DNA from: Acerihabitans sp015654925
GTDB taxonomy: Bacteria > Pseudomonadota > Gammaproteobacteria > Enterobacterales > Enterobacteriaceae
Assembly (NCBI RefSeq): GCF_047324175.1
Contig: NZ_CP178732.1
Location: 1,116,001-1,180,000, forward strand
Reading direction: 5' to 3'
DNA length: 64,000 bases
The notes beneath the pieces were generated by a model. That model had not been told where the DNA came from, made no database searches, and saw nothing but the letters and a program-made list of their open reading frames with translations. Below are positions 36,695-45,647 of this stretch, in pieces (the first letter of the stretch is position 1; the number at the start of each line of letters is the position of its first letter). The position numbers were made by a program, and so were the translations under genes.

Positions 36695-37933
36695 ATGGTT
36701 ACCACCTCCGCGGAACTGCCCGACGGCAGTCGTTATTGGCAACGAAATCTGGCGGTCTGCGTTTTCGGGTCGTTTACCACCATCATCGCGATGACCCTGT
36801 TGCTGCCTTTCCTGCCGCTGTACGTCGAGCAGCTCGGGGTGACTAGCCATGCGGCCATCGGCCAGTGGTCGGGGCTGGCCTATGGGGCCACGTTTTTCAG
36901 CGCGGCGCTGACCGCGCCGCTGTGGGGACGCCTGGGGGATCGCTACGGCCGCAAGCTGATGCTGATCCGCGCCAGCCTGGGCATGGCCATCGCCATGACC
37001 CTGCTGGGCATGGCCCACAGCGTCTGGCAACTGGTGGCGCTGCGTCTGCTGGCCGGCCTGCTGGGCGGGTATGCGTCCGGCTCCATGATCCTGGTGGCGA
37101 CGCAAACACCAAAAGCCCGTACCGGCTGGGCGCTGGGTATGCTGTCCTCGGGCATTATGGCGGGTAATTTCATTGGTCCGCTGATCGGCGGCACCCTGCC
37201 GCCGTTAATCGGCATCCGCGCCACTTTCATAGCTGCCGGCGCGATAATATTCGTCTCCTTCCTGGCCACGACGTTTTTGCTCAAAGAGGAGCCCGGCGCC
37301 GCTGTGCAGCGCAAAAAAGAGGTGATTCCCCAAGCCGCCGTCGGTTTTAGCAAGCCGGTAATCGCCATGTTGGCCACCGGCACGCTGCTGATGATTGCGA
37401 ACATGTCCATCGAGCCGATTATTACCCTGTATGTGGCGCAGTTAGTGGCATCGCCCCAGGTCACCCTGGTTGCCGGCCTGACCATGTCGAGCGCCGCCCT
37501 GGGCAGCATTTTATCCGCGTCCTGGCTGGGCAAGCTGGCGGATCGCACCGGCCCCTGGAATGTGATTATCGGCTGCCTGCTGGTGGCGGCGGCGCTGTTG
37601 ATACCCCAGGCGCTGGTGACCCAGGGCTGGCAATTGGTGGTGCTGCGCTTTTTTATGGGACTGGCGCTGGGCGGATTGCTGCCCTGTATCGCCAGCGTTA
37701 TCCGGCATAACGTGCCGGATAGCATCGCCGGCAAAATGCTGGGCTATTCCACCTCGGCGCAATATGTCGGCCAGGTGGCGGGGCCGCTGTTGGGGGGCGT
37801 TATCGGCGGGCATTTCGGCATGCGGCCGGTGTTTTTCGGCACCTGCGCGCTGCTAGTGGCCGGCGCCGCGTATAACTGGCTGGCGCGCCGTCACTCTTTA
37901 CCCAGGACTAAAGGCGCTATTGATCGACGCTGA
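36695..37933 (+). CDS. MFS multidrug exporter, MdtG-like
   Basis: A 412-residue transporter with about 12 membrane helices. The A-motif GRLGDRYGRKLML lies between helices 2 and 3, and the N terminus, RNLAVCVFGSFTTIIAMTLL with PFLPLYVEQLGV, resembles E. coli MdtG (YceE). Such proteins export drugs by proton antiport. The start chosen gives the MdtG-like N terminus; the ORF is open 11 codons upstream into the truncated acetyltransferase. No regulator gene is adjacent. Confidence 0.82.
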   Translation: MVTTSAELPDGSRYWQRNLAVCVFGSFTTIIAMTLLLPFLPLYVEQLGVTSHAAIGQWSGLAYGATFFSAALTAPLWGRLGDRYGRKLMLIRASLGMAIAMTLLGMAHSVWQLVALRLLAGLLGGYASGSMILVATQTPKARTGWALGMLSSGIMAGNFIGPLIGGTLPPLIGIRATFIAAGAIIFVSFLATTFLLKEEPGAAVQRKKEVIPQAAVGFSKPVIAMLATGTLLMIANMSIEPIITLYVAQLVASPQVTLVAGLTMSSAALGSILSASWLGKLADRTGPWNVIIGCLLVAAALLIPQALVTQGWQLVVLRFFMGLALGGLLPCIASVIRHNVPDSIAGKMLGYSTSAQYVGQVAGPLLGGVIGGHFGMRPVFFGTCALLVAGAAYNWLARRHSLPRTKGAIDRR

Positions 37934-38017
37934 AGGCGTTGCCGGATATTGAACGCGTTGCTGCCGGACGGCAAGGTTAATGCGGCCGCCGGTTATAGGC
38001 CGCCGGCCGCGTGGAAG

Positions 38018-39457
38018 CTATTTTTTTGCGCGCCGTCTGGCCGGCGGGGTGGATGGTATTATGCCGATCACCTGGCTGTCCACCCAGCCATCCGTCAGGC
38101 GGGTGGTCAGGGTGTCGCCGGTTTTCACCTGGCGGGTCTGTTTCACCAGGGCGCCCTTGGCGTCGGTGGTGACGCTGAACCCGCGCGCGAGGGTTTTCAG
38201 CGGGCTGACCGCTTCCAGTTGGGAACATAACCTGCCGAACGTTTGCTGCTGCTGGTTCAGTTGGCGGTTCATTCCCTGCTGCAATTGATAACGCAGCGCC
38301 TGCACCCGTCCCTGCTGATTCAACTGGCCGCCGATGCTTTGCTGTAGCCGATAGCGCAAACTTTGCAATTGCCGCTGCGCCCGGCCGATTTTCGGCAGCG
38401 GCGCCTGCTGGTTTAACCGCTGCGTTACGCGCTCATGGCGGCGCTGCGCCAGGCGCAGTTGCCCTTGCAGGCTGTCGTCCAGCCGGCGGCGCAGTTTTAT
38501 CAGCGCGGTTTGCTGGCGCGCCAGGCGCAGGTGGGGATGCTGCTGTTGCAGGCGATGTTGCAGCCGGGTCAGGTTTTGCAGCCGCTGCGCCAGGTAATAA
38601 TCCATCGCCATTTCCAGGCGCTGCTGCTGGGACTGGATCTGGCGCACCAGCTCCAGTTGGTTGCGGCTTACCAGTTCCGCCGCGGCCGACGGGGTAGGGG
38701 CGCGTAAATCGGCCACGAAATCGGCGATGGTGACATCGGTCTCATGGCCCACGGCGCTGACGATGGGCAGCGCGCTGGCGAAAATAGCCCGGGCGACCCG
38801 TTCGTCGTTAAAACTCCATAAATCTTCCAGCGAACCGCCGCCCCGGCCGACGATCAGCACGTCGCATTCGCGGCGGCGGTTGGCGCACTCGATAGCCCGG
38901 ACGATTTGCAGCGGCGCATCCTGCCCCTGTACCGCGGTGGGGTAAATCACCACCGGCAGCGACGGATCGCGCCGGCGCAAAATATTCAGGATATCGTGCA
39001 GCGCCGCGCCGCTGGCGGAGGTAATCACGCCCACCCGGCGGGCCGGGCTCGGCAACGGCTGCTTGTGGCTTTGGTCGAACAGCCCCTCGGCGGATAAAGC
39101 CTGTTTCAGCTGCTCGAACTGCTGCTGCAACACCCCGTCGCCGGCGGGCTGCATGCTTTCGGCAATCAGTTGGTAATCGCCGCGCGGTTCATACAGCGTC
39201 AGCGCGGCGCGCACCAGCACTTGCTGGCCGTTGCGCGGGGCAAAGGTCGCCCGGCGGTTGCTGTTGCGAAACATGGCGCAGCGTACCTGGGCGCGGTCGT
39301 CTTTGAGGGTGAAATACCAGTGGCCGGAGGCGGGCTGCGAGAAATTGGAGATTTCGCCGGTAAGCCACACCTGGCCCATTTCGCCTTCCAGCAGTTCACG
39401 CACCGTCTGGTTGAGACGGGAGACGGTAAAAATCAGGGCGGTGGGCGGAGCAGACAT
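38018..39457 (-). CDS. xseA: Exodeoxyribonuclease VII large subunit
   Basis: A 479-residue nuclease subunit. An N-terminal OB fold (ASGHWYFTLKDD) is followed by the catalytic domain with GRGGGSLEDLWSFNDE and the long Gln-rich coiled coil (about 270-420) typical of the family. With XseB it degrades single-stranded DNA. The start MSAPPTALIFTVSRL aligns with E. coli; a start seven codons upstream is also possible. Divergent from guaB, as in E. coli. Confidence 0.96.
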   Translation of the reverse strand: MSAPPTALIFTVSRLNQTVRELLEGEMGQVWLTGEISNFSQPASGHWYFTLKDDRAQVRCAMFRNSNRRATFAPRNGQQVLVRAALTLYEPRGDYQLIAESMQPAGDGVLQQQFEQLKQALSAEGLFDQSHKQPLPSPARRVGVITSASGAALHDILNILRRRDPSLPVVIYPTAVQGQDAPLQIVRAIECANRRRECDVLIVGRGGGSLEDLWSFNDERVARAIFASALPIVSAVGHETDVTIADFVADLRAPTPSAAAELVSRNQLELVRQIQSQQQRLEMAMDYYLAQRLQNLTRLQHRLQQQHPHLRLARQQTALIKLRRRLDDSLQGQLRLAQRRHERVTQRLNQQAPLPKIGRAQRQLQSLRYRLQQSIGGQLNQQGRVQALRYQLQQGMNRQLNQQQQTFGRLCSQLEAVSPLKTLARGFSVTTDAKGALVKQTRQVKTGDTLTTRLTDGWVDSQVIGIIPSTPPARRRAKK

Positions 39458-39525
39458 GTGAGCCAGATCAACTTCCATAAATAAGGGTTAATCGATTGAT
39501 ATTACTTATCGTGTAGCGGTTATCA

Positions 39526-39547
39526 AGCACTTTTTTTAAAAAGTGCT
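39526..39547. repeat. Perfect inverted repeat in the xseA-guaB intergenic region
   Basis: AGCACTTTTT and AAAAAGTGCT form a 10-bp perfect stem with a two-base loop. It lies 22 bases upstream of the guaB -10 hexamer and may bind a regulator or act as a xseA-leader hairpin. It does not match PurR. Confidence 0.55.
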
Positions 39548-39569
39548 GGAGGCAACCGGTTACGTTCTG

Positions 39570-39575
39570 TATAAT
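39570..39575 (+). promoter_or_regulatory. guaB promoter -10 element
   Basis: A consensus TATAAT lies 43 bases before the guaB start, at a position where a -35 would overlap the end of the inverted repeat. The -35 itself is weak, which fits an activated guaBA promoter. Confidence 0.6.
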
Positions 39576-39618
39576 GCCACGGCAATATTTTATACATTCA
39601 TCCTGGTGAGATATTGCT

Positions 39619-41082
39619 ATGCTACGTATCGCTAAAGAAGCTCTAACGTTCGACGATCTCCTCCTGTTACCTGCGCACTCCACGGTTTTGCCCAACACGG
39701 CTGAACTCGGAACACAACTCACAAAAAAAATCCGCCTTAATATTCCATTACTTTCCGCCGCTATGGATACGGTGACCGAAGCTCCCCTGGCCATTGCCCT
39801 GGCCCAGGAAGGCGGTATCGGTTTTATCCACAAAAACATGCCCATCGAACGCCAGGCCGACGAAGTCAGCCGGGTGAAAAAACACGAAAGCGGCGTGGTT
39901 ACCGATCCTAAGACGGTAACGCCCGCCACCACGCTATCCCAGGTAAAAGAGCTGACCGCCCGCAACGGGTTCGCCGGCTATCCCGTAGTGACCGACGACA
40001 ACGAGCTGGTGGGCATCATTACCGGCCGCGACGTGCGTTTTGTTACCGACCTGTCCCAGCCGGTGACCGCGGTGATGACGCCGAAAGAGCGCCTGGTCAC
40101 CGTCAAAGAGGGTGAAGCCCGCGAAGTCGTGCTGCAAAAAATGCATGAAAAACGCGTGGAAAAAGCCCTGGTGGTCGACGCGCAGTTTCATCTGCTGGGC
40201 ATGATCACGGTAAAGGACTTCCAGAAAGCGGAGCGCAAACCCAACGCCTGTAAAGACGAGCAGGGCCGTCTGCGGGTCGGCGCCGCGGTAGGCGCCGGCG
40301 CCGGCAACGAAGAGCGCATCGACGCGCTGGTGGCCGCCGGGGTGGACGTACTGCTGATCGACTCCTCCCACGGGCATTCCGAAGGGGTGCTGCAACGCAT
40401 CCGCGAAACCCGCGCCAAATATCCCGACCTGCAAATCATCGGCGGCAACGTGGCCACCGGCGCCGGCGCCGTTGCGCTGGTCGAAGCGGGCGTGAGCGCG
40501 GTTAAAGTGGGCATCGGCCCCGGCTCCATTTGCACCACCCGCATCGTGACCGGCGTGGGCGTACCGCAAATCACCGCCATTTCCGACGCGGTCGACGCGC
40601 TGGAAGGCACCGGCATTCCGGTTATCGCCGACGGCGGCATCCGTTTCTCCGGCGATATCGCCAAGGCCATCGCCGCCGGCGCCTCCTGCGTCATGGTCGG
40701 TTCGCTGTTGGCCGGCACCGAGGAATCCCCCGGCGAGATCGAACTCTACCAGGGCCGTTCGTTTAAATCCTATCGCGGCATGGGCTCCCTGGGCGCCATG
40801 TCCAAAGGTTCGTCCGATCGCTATTTCCAGACCGACAACGCCGCCGATAAACTGGTGCCGGAAGGGATCGAAGGCCGGGTCGCCTATAAAGGCCGCCTGA
40901 AGGAAATCGTCCATCAGCAAATGGGCGGCCTGCGTTCCTGTATGGGGCTGACCGGCTGTGCTACTATCGACGAACTGCGCACCAAGGCTGAATTTGTCCG
41001 CATCAGCGGGGCCGGCATCCAGGAAAGCCACGTCCACGACGTCGCCATTACCAAAGAATCGCCGAACTACCGCATGGGCTAA
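39619..41082 (+). CDS. guaB: Inosine-5'-monophosphate dehydrogenase
   Basis: A 487-residue enzyme converting IMP to XMP, the committed step of GMP synthesis. The catalytic Cys loop GPGSICTTRIVTGVGVPQ, tandem CBS domains (about 95-205) and the C-terminal flap (KGSSDRYFQ) are present. Near-identical to E. coli GuaB across its length. It is followed by guaA, but a terminator-like hairpin lies between them. Confidence 0.98.
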   Translation: MLRIAKEALTFDDLLLLPAHSTVLPNTAELGTQLTKKIRLNIPLLSAAMDTVTEAPLAIALAQEGGIGFIHKNMPIERQADEVSRVKKHESGVVTDPKTVTPATTLSQVKELTARNGFAGYPVVTDDNELVGIITGRDVRFVTDLSQPVTAVMTPKERLVTVKEGEAREVVLQKMHEKRVEKALVVDAQFHLLGMITVKDFQKAERKPNACKDEQGRLRVGAAVGAGAGNEERIDALVAAGVDVLLIDSSHGHSEGVLQRIRETRAKYPDLQIIGGNVATGAGAVALVEAGVSAVKVGIGPGSICTTRIVTGVGVPQITAISDAVDALEGTGIPVIADGGIRFSGDIAKAIAAGASCVMVGSLLAGTEESPGEIELYQGRSFKSYRGMGSLGAMSKGSSDRYFQTDNAADKLVPEGIEGRVAYKGRLKEIVHQQMGGLRSCMGLTGCATIDELRTKAEFVRISGAGIQESHVHDVAITKESPNYRMG

Positions 41083-41143
41083 CCTCCCGCCGCCCGGTTC
41101 GCGCAGTTCCGGGATGGCCGGTTGCGGGCTGTCCCCGCTTTAA

Positions 41144-41175
41144 CTATGCCCGACCGCGGTCGGGTAGTTTTTTTA
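41144..41175 (+). terminator. Terminator-like hairpin between guaB and guaA
   Basis: CCCGACCG and CGGTCGGG form a GC-rich palindrome followed by TAGTTTTTTTATTTT. It stands 66 bases after guaB and 30 bases before guaA. If it works it would attenuate guaA relative to guaB unless guaA has its own promoter. Confidence 0.75.
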
Positions 41176-41205
41176 TTTTGATATCCGCTCTGGAATACGC
41201 CCCAT

Positions 41206-42783
41206 ATGACTGACAATATTCATAAACATCGCATTCTGATTCTGGATTTCGGCTCGCAGTACACGCAGCTGATTGCCCGCCGTGTCCGCGAGCTTGGCGT
41301 CTATTGCGAACTCTGGGCCTGGGATGTGAGCGAAGCGCAAATCCGCGACTTCGCTCCCAGCGGCATTATTCTTTCCGGCGGCCCGGAAAGCACCACCGAA
41401 CACAATAGCCCCATCGCGGCGGAATATGTGTACCAGGCAGGCGTGCCGGTATTGGGCGTATGCTACGGCATGCAGACCATGGCCATGCAGCTCGGCGGCC
41501 ACGTGGAGGGCTCCACCGAGCGTGAATTCGGTTATGCCCAGGTGGAAGTGCTGCATGACAGCGCGCTGGTGCGCGATATCCAGGATTCGCTGAGCGTTAA
41601 CGGCAAACCGCTGCTGGACGTCTGGATGAGCCACGGCGATAAGGTCACCGGCATTCCCGAGGGTTTTGTCACCGTCGCCAGCACCGAATCCTGCCGGTTC
41701 GCCATTATGGCCAACGAAGAAAAACGTTTTTACGGCGTGCAGTTCCATCCGGAAGTGACCCATACCCATCAGGGGCAGCGGATTTTGCAGCGCTTTGTCC
41801 GGGATATTTGCCAGTGCGAATCGTTATGGACCCCGGATAAAATTATCGAAGACGCCGTTGCCCGCCTGCGCGAGCAGATTGGCGACGATCATGTGATCCT
41901 CGGCCTGTCGGGCGGGGTGGATTCCTCGGTGACCGCCATGCTGCTGCATCGCGCCATCGGCAAGCGGCTGACCTGCGTATTCGTGGATAACGGCCTGCTG
42001 CGCCTTAACGAGGCCAGCCAGGTATTGGAAATGTTCGGGCAGAAATACGGCCTGAATATTGTCCATGTTCCCGCCGAAGAGCAGTTCCTCAGCGCCCTGG
42101 CCGGCGTCAATGAACCCGAAGCCAAACGCAAGATCATCGGCCGGGTGTTTGTGGAGGTATTCGATCGCGAAGCCAGCAAGCAGGCCGCGGTGAAATGGCT
42201 GGCCCAGGGCACCATTTATCCCGACGTGATCGAATCAGCCGCCTCAGCCACCGGCAAAGCGCACGTTATCAAGTCCCATCATAATGTCGGCGGTTTGCCC
42301 AAAGAGATGAAGCTGGGCCTGGTGGAACCGCTCAAAGAGCTGTTCAAGGACGAGGTGCGCAAAATCGGCCTGGAATTGGGCCTGCCGTACGATATGCTCT
42401 ATCGCCACCCCTTCCCGGGGCCGGGCCTGGGCGTGCGGGTGCTGGGCGAGGTGAAAAAAGAGTACTGCGATTTGCTGCGCCGCGCGGACGCCATCTTTAT
42501 CGAAGAGCTGCACAAAGCCGATCTGTATAACAAGGTCAGCCAGGCGTTTACCGTCTTCTTGCCGGTTCGCTCGGTGGGCGTGATGGGCGACGGACGCAAG
42601 TACGATTGGGTAGTATCGCTGCGCGCGGTGGAAACCATCGACTTTATGACCGCCCATTGGGCGCATTTGCCTTATGAATTCCTCGGCCGGGTATCCAACC
42701 GGATCATCAATGAAATAGACGGTATTTCAAGGGTGGTTTACGATATCTCGGGCAAACCGCCGGCGACGATTGAGTGGGAATGA
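41206..42783 (+). CDS. guaA: GMP synthase (glutamine-hydrolysing)
   Basis: A 525-residue enzyme aminating XMP to GMP. The glutamine amidotransferase domain (about 8-200) has the nucleophile Cys in GVCYGMQTMA and the His/Glu of HPEVTHT. The ATP pyrophosphatase domain has the P-loop SGGVDSSV, and the dimerisation domain ends TIEWE. The stop codon coincides with the first bases of a 93-bp direct repeat, which places the island attachment site at the guaA 3' end. The coding sequence is preserved by the repeat. Confidence 0.98.
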   Translation: MTDNIHKHRILILDFGSQYTQLIARRVRELGVYCELWAWDVSEAQIRDFAPSGIILSGGPESTTEHNSPIAAEYVYQAGVPVLGVCYGMQTMAMQLGGHVEGSTEREFGYAQVEVLHDSALVRDIQDSLSVNGKPLLDVWMSHGDKVTGIPEGFVTVASTESCRFAIMANEEKRFYGVQFHPEVTHTHQGQRILQRFVRDICQCESLWTPDKIIEDAVARLREQIGDDHVILGLSGGVDSSVTAMLLHRAIGKRLTCVFVDNGLLRLNEASQVLEMFGQKYGLNIVHVPAEEQFLSALAGVNEPEAKRKIIGRVFVEVFDREASKQAAVKWLAQGTIYPDVIESAASATGKAHVIKSHHNVGGLPKEMKLGLVEPLKELFKDEVRKIGLELGLPYDMLYRHPFPGPGLGVRVLGEVKKEYCDLLRRADAIFIEELHKADLYNKVSQAFTVFLPVRSVGVMGDGRKYDWVVSLRAVETIDFMTAHWAHLPYEFLGRVSNRIINEIDGISRVVYDISGKPPATIEWE

Positions 42784-42873
42784 TCCGAGGTTATTCAGGG
42801 ACTACCTCCGACTAGCGAAAAATCGCCATAACGGTTTGATTATTAATTAAATGAGTTATGGCGACTATCGGTA
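42781..42873. repeat. attL-like 93-bp direct repeat at the guaA 3' end
   Basis: This sequence is identical over 93 bases to 56,529-56,621, and the eight bases before both copies (guaA codons) match at all but one position. It contains a 10-bp inverted repeat TCGCCATAAC/GTTATGGCGA (42823-42832 and 42855-42864) around a 22-base AT-rich loop. It bounds the island together with the distal copy. Confidence 0.93.
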
Positions 42874-43083
42874 GCTATCGCCGGCCAGCAACACCGGCTG
42901 GCGGTAGAACTGACGGTAAGTTTCAAAGCCCGGATTAAGACCCCGCCGTTGATGATTGATTCTTTTTCGGTCATGACGGTAAAAATTCCCTCCCAAAGCT
43001 AGACGTGAAGCGGCTTTCGAGGCATCTTCAGACTTCCTGACCCCTGACGGTAAAAACCGCCATTGAACAGGAGTTAAATCACG
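42874..43083. other. attL-integrase leader with repeated TGACGGTAA motifs
   Basis: No gene lies here. TGACGGTAA occurs at 42911-42919, 42974-42982 and 43045-43053, the last two followed by further A. The distal end of the island carries the same word. A site-specific recombinase often binds such arm-type repeats beside att. Confidence 0.55.
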
Positions 43084-43272
43084 ATGCTTACCGACACCGC
43101 ATTACGTAATCTTAAGCCCAAAGCCAGGCCGTACAAGGTTTCCGACCGGGACGGCATGTATGTGACGGTATCGCCTACTGGTACCGTCACCTTCCGCTAC
43201 GATTACCGTCTTAACGGACGCCGCGAAACCCTCACCATCGGCCGTTACGGTCCCGCTGGTATTTCTCTTTGA
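43084..43272 (+). pseudogene. Truncated P4-type tyrosine integrase (N-terminal domain)
   Basis: A frame of 62 residues, MLTDTALRNLKPKARPYKVS and onward, matches the N-terminal DNA-binding (DUF4102) domain of P4-like integrases, including YRLNGRRETLTIGRYG. It stops after GPAGISL where the catalytic part should begin, so no Arg-His-Arg-Tyr catalytic residues remain. AGGAG precedes the ATG. Lying 200 bases inside attL in the usual orientation, it is what is left of the enzyme that inserted the island at guaA. Confidence 0.8.
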
Positions 43273-43280
43273 ATCGTGCG

Positions 43281-43505
43281 TTATGGGTGCGCTTTAGCAC
43301 CGGCCAGAGCCGAGCGGTGAGCGGGAAAGGGCCGAGATGATTGGTGACGAAATGCAATTCCGAAATGCAATTCATAGCCGCGTGCATCCAGTGTACGTTC
43401 CGTAAGCGTCATGACGGTGATATCGCGTCCTTTCAATTCACGGGCAAAGATCATCGTCAGGGCCTCCATCCCGGCTTTTGACGCGCGTAAGCGCTGTAAC
43501 CTGTC
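43281..43505 (-). pseudogene. Patchwork remnant of short-chain dehydrogenase genes
   Basis: On the minus strand one frame reads SKAGMEALTMIFAREL then KGRDITV, typical of the catalytic Lys helix of an SDR. It then changes into TERTLDARGYELHFGIAF, which is an earlier SDR segment resembling LTLDDRGYEYHFAINHLGHF in the neighbouring intact SDR. Two SDR pieces therefore lie in a scrambled order. No start or full domain remains. Confidence 0.6.
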
Positions 43506-43511
43506 GAGCTG

Positions 43512-44504
43512 TTACTTCAAGAGAGTTTCGCTGAGTTTCCATAATCGGTTCGCGTGGTCAGGATCGATTGCGTACGGCATGACGCCCAGCTTTCTGGTGG
43601 AATCGTCCGGTCCCCAATCGGTGCTTTCGTCAGGAGGCACCAGGCGCGCTATCTCGACGTTTTCGCAATAGATGCCGCCGATATTCTCAAGCTGTGGATG
43701 GGTGGCGCACCAGACCTGCGTTGCGGCGCCTTGCTCAACGGTCTTGAGCTGTTTCTGCGGATCAATAATCGGCTTGCCATCCACATCGATAACACCAAAC
43801 GCTAGCAATTGATCACGGCTGAAATTTCGGCCAAGGTCGGTATCAACAATACTGCCGGGATGAAGTGAAAATGCGCGTATTCCATGTTGTTGTTCACGCA
43901 TGTCAAGACCAGTCGCAAAAAGAATATTGGCCGTTTTCGATTGGCCGTAGCCCAGCATTGGCTGATACTCGCGGCGTTGGAAAAAAGGATCATCAAACAC
44001 GACGTCAGACAATCGATGCGCCCAGGCCGACACTGAAACTACCCGTGCGCCATTCGCTTTACGCAGCGCTGGCAATAGCCGCGTGGTCAGTTGGAAGTGG
44101 CCGAGATGATTGATGGCGAAATGATATTCGTAGCCTCTATCGTCCAGCGTTAACTGTGGCAACGCCATGATGCCGGCGCTATTGACCATGATATGCAGCG
44201 GCCTCCCTGAATCCAGAAATCTAGCGGCGAAAGCATCGATGGATTTAGGATCAATCAGGTCCATGGGTTCGATTTCGACGCCATTAATGCTATTTAGTGC
44301 GGCTCTGGCCTTGGCGAGGTCGCGCGCGGGGACAACTACTGTCGCGCCAGCCAGGGCAAGCGCGCGGGTGGTTTCAAGACCAAGTCCCGCATAACCGCCG
44401 GTAACGATCGCGACCTTACCAGTGAGATCAATGCCGCTGATGACCTCAGATGTCGTGGACGCCGCTGTAAAACCTGAGCCAATAGGTAATTGGGAATCAG
44501 ACAA
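43512..44504 (-). CDS. Short-chain dehydrogenase/reductase
   Basis: A 330-residue SDR of the retinol-dehydrogenase-like type. The NAD(P)-binding motif TGGYAGLG is near residue 35, NSAGIM near 108, and the catalytic YGQSK near 185 with an upstream Ser. The start is a TTG at 44504 with AAGGAG seven bases upstream; the nearby ATG is out of frame. Substrate unknown. It is divergent from an AraC regulator 103 bases away, which probably controls it. Confidence 0.87.
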   Translation of the reverse strand: MSDSQLPIGSGFTAASTTSEVISGIDLTGKVAIVTGGYAGLGLETTRALALAGATVVVPARDLAKARAALNSINGVEIEPMDLIDPKSIDAFAARFLDSGRPLHIMVNSAGIMALPQLTLDDRGYEYHFAINHLGHFQLTTRLLPALRKANGARVVSVSAWAHRLSDVVFDDPFFQRREYQPMLGYGQSKTANILFATGLDMREQQHGIRAFSLHPGSIVDTDLGRNFSRDQLLAFGVIDVDGKPIIDPQKQLKTVEQGAATQVWCATHPQLENIGGIYCENVEIARLVPPDESTDWGPDDSTRKLGVMPYAIDPDHANRLWKLSETLLK

Positions 44505-44607
44505 GATCGTTCTCCTTCATTGCGTTTATCTTGTTGACAACGTTACCTCGCTGGCGAAGGATAAAGAATACTTCTCAGTACCTAAAACTTTAGCGATAGT
44601 CCGGAAT

Positions 44608-45558
44608 ATGAATAAAGATCCCTTTTCAGATGTGCTTGCCTTGGTCAATGCCAGATCCGTTATTTCAGGTGGTTTTTGGGCTGGCGGGGACTGGGCGATT
44701 CGGTTTCCGCCACCTGTTCGGGTTAAGTTTTTCATTGCCGCCCGCGGTGCCTGCTGGCTTTCCATTGACGGTGAGGAACCCATTCGGTTCAGCGATGGTG
44801 ATGCTTTCCTGCTGACGGCAGCGCGTGGTTTTTCACTTGCCAGCGATCCGGGCTTGCCTGCTCTAGATGCCGTGACGCTTTACGCTGGCGAAGCGCATCA
44901 GATCCTGAATCTAGGGGAGGGGGAAGACTTCTTCTTCCTCGGTGGTCACGTGCAGTTCGATTCGGTCTGCGGCCAACTGTTGGTCGATAATCTGCCGCCA
45001 ATGATCCATCTCCGGGCGGGTTGCGTTGAAGCAAGCACGATCGGGTGGTTGATCGACCAACTGGTGTGCGAGCACCGAAGGGGCCGGCCAGGCTCTGATT
45101 TCGCTGCAACGCAATTGGCGCAGCTCATGTTTCTTCATATCCTGCGCAGCTACCTTGAGAATACAGACCGGATAATGTCCGGACGGTTGCGGGCGATCAG
45201 CGATCCCCGCATTGCGCCGGCGATTCGTCTTATACATGGCGACCCGGGATATCAATGGCATCTTCCCGAACTGGCTGCTGCCTGTGCAATGTCGCGAACG
45301 GTTTTCGCTGGTTATTTCAAGTCTGTTGCGGGTGTCGCGCCGCTGACCTATCTGACTCAGTGGCGTATGCACCTGGCAGAGCGTGCATTACGTGAAGGTA
45401 ACGCTTCACTGGCGGAGCTTTCGGAAACGCTCGGTTATTCTTCCGAAAGCGCGTTCAGCGTTGCGTTCAAGCGTGTCACCGGTAGAGCGCCCAGGCGTTA
45501 CAAAGCGGCGATGCGACAAAACGTCGAACGGGATCTCAGTTTGCCCGTTGTTTTGTAA
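44608..45558 (+). CDS. AraC-family transcriptional regulator (cupin-containing) 1
   Basis: A 316-residue regulator. An N-terminal cupin-like sensor domain (about 1-190) precedes the AraC-type double helix-turn-helix (about 210-305), with AACAMSRTVFAGYFKSVAGV in the first recognition unit and GYSSESAFSVAFKRVTG in the second. Start chosen at MNKDPFSDVL, which aligns with the start of the second AraC protein in this island; the frame is open 62 codons upstream across the SDR promoter. It likely regulates the divergent SDR. Confidence 0.85.
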   Translation: MNKDPFSDVLALVNARSVISGGFWAGGDWAIRFPPPVRVKFFIAARGACWLSIDGEEPIRFSDGDAFLLTAARGFSLASDPGLPALDAVTLYAGEAHQILNLGEGEDFFFLGGHVQFDSVCGQLLVDNLPPMIHLRAGCVEASTIGWLIDQLVCEHRRGRPGSDFAATQLAQLMFLHILRSYLENTDRIMSGRLRAISDPRIAPAIRLIHGDPGYQWHLPELAAACAMSRTVFAGYFKSVAGVAPLTYLTQWRMHLAERALREGNASLAELSETLGYSSESAFSVAFKRVTGRAPRRYKAAMRQNVERDLSLPVVL

Positions 45559-45647
45559 AACCGCTCTACGCCCGTTATGCCCGTATTTACCACTAGCTCA
45601 TAGGTGGTGAATAATTGCTCTATTGCGAGCTATTGCTAAACACATTG

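Noticed and set aside
39934..41037. 367-codon open frame antisense to guaB
   Set aside because: A mirror frame of guaB in GC-rich DNA; no homology.
42781..42873. Interpretation of the 10-bp inverted repeat as a guaA terminator
   Set aside because: The loop is 22 bases and no T-run follows; its exact duplication at 56.5 kb fits an attachment site better.
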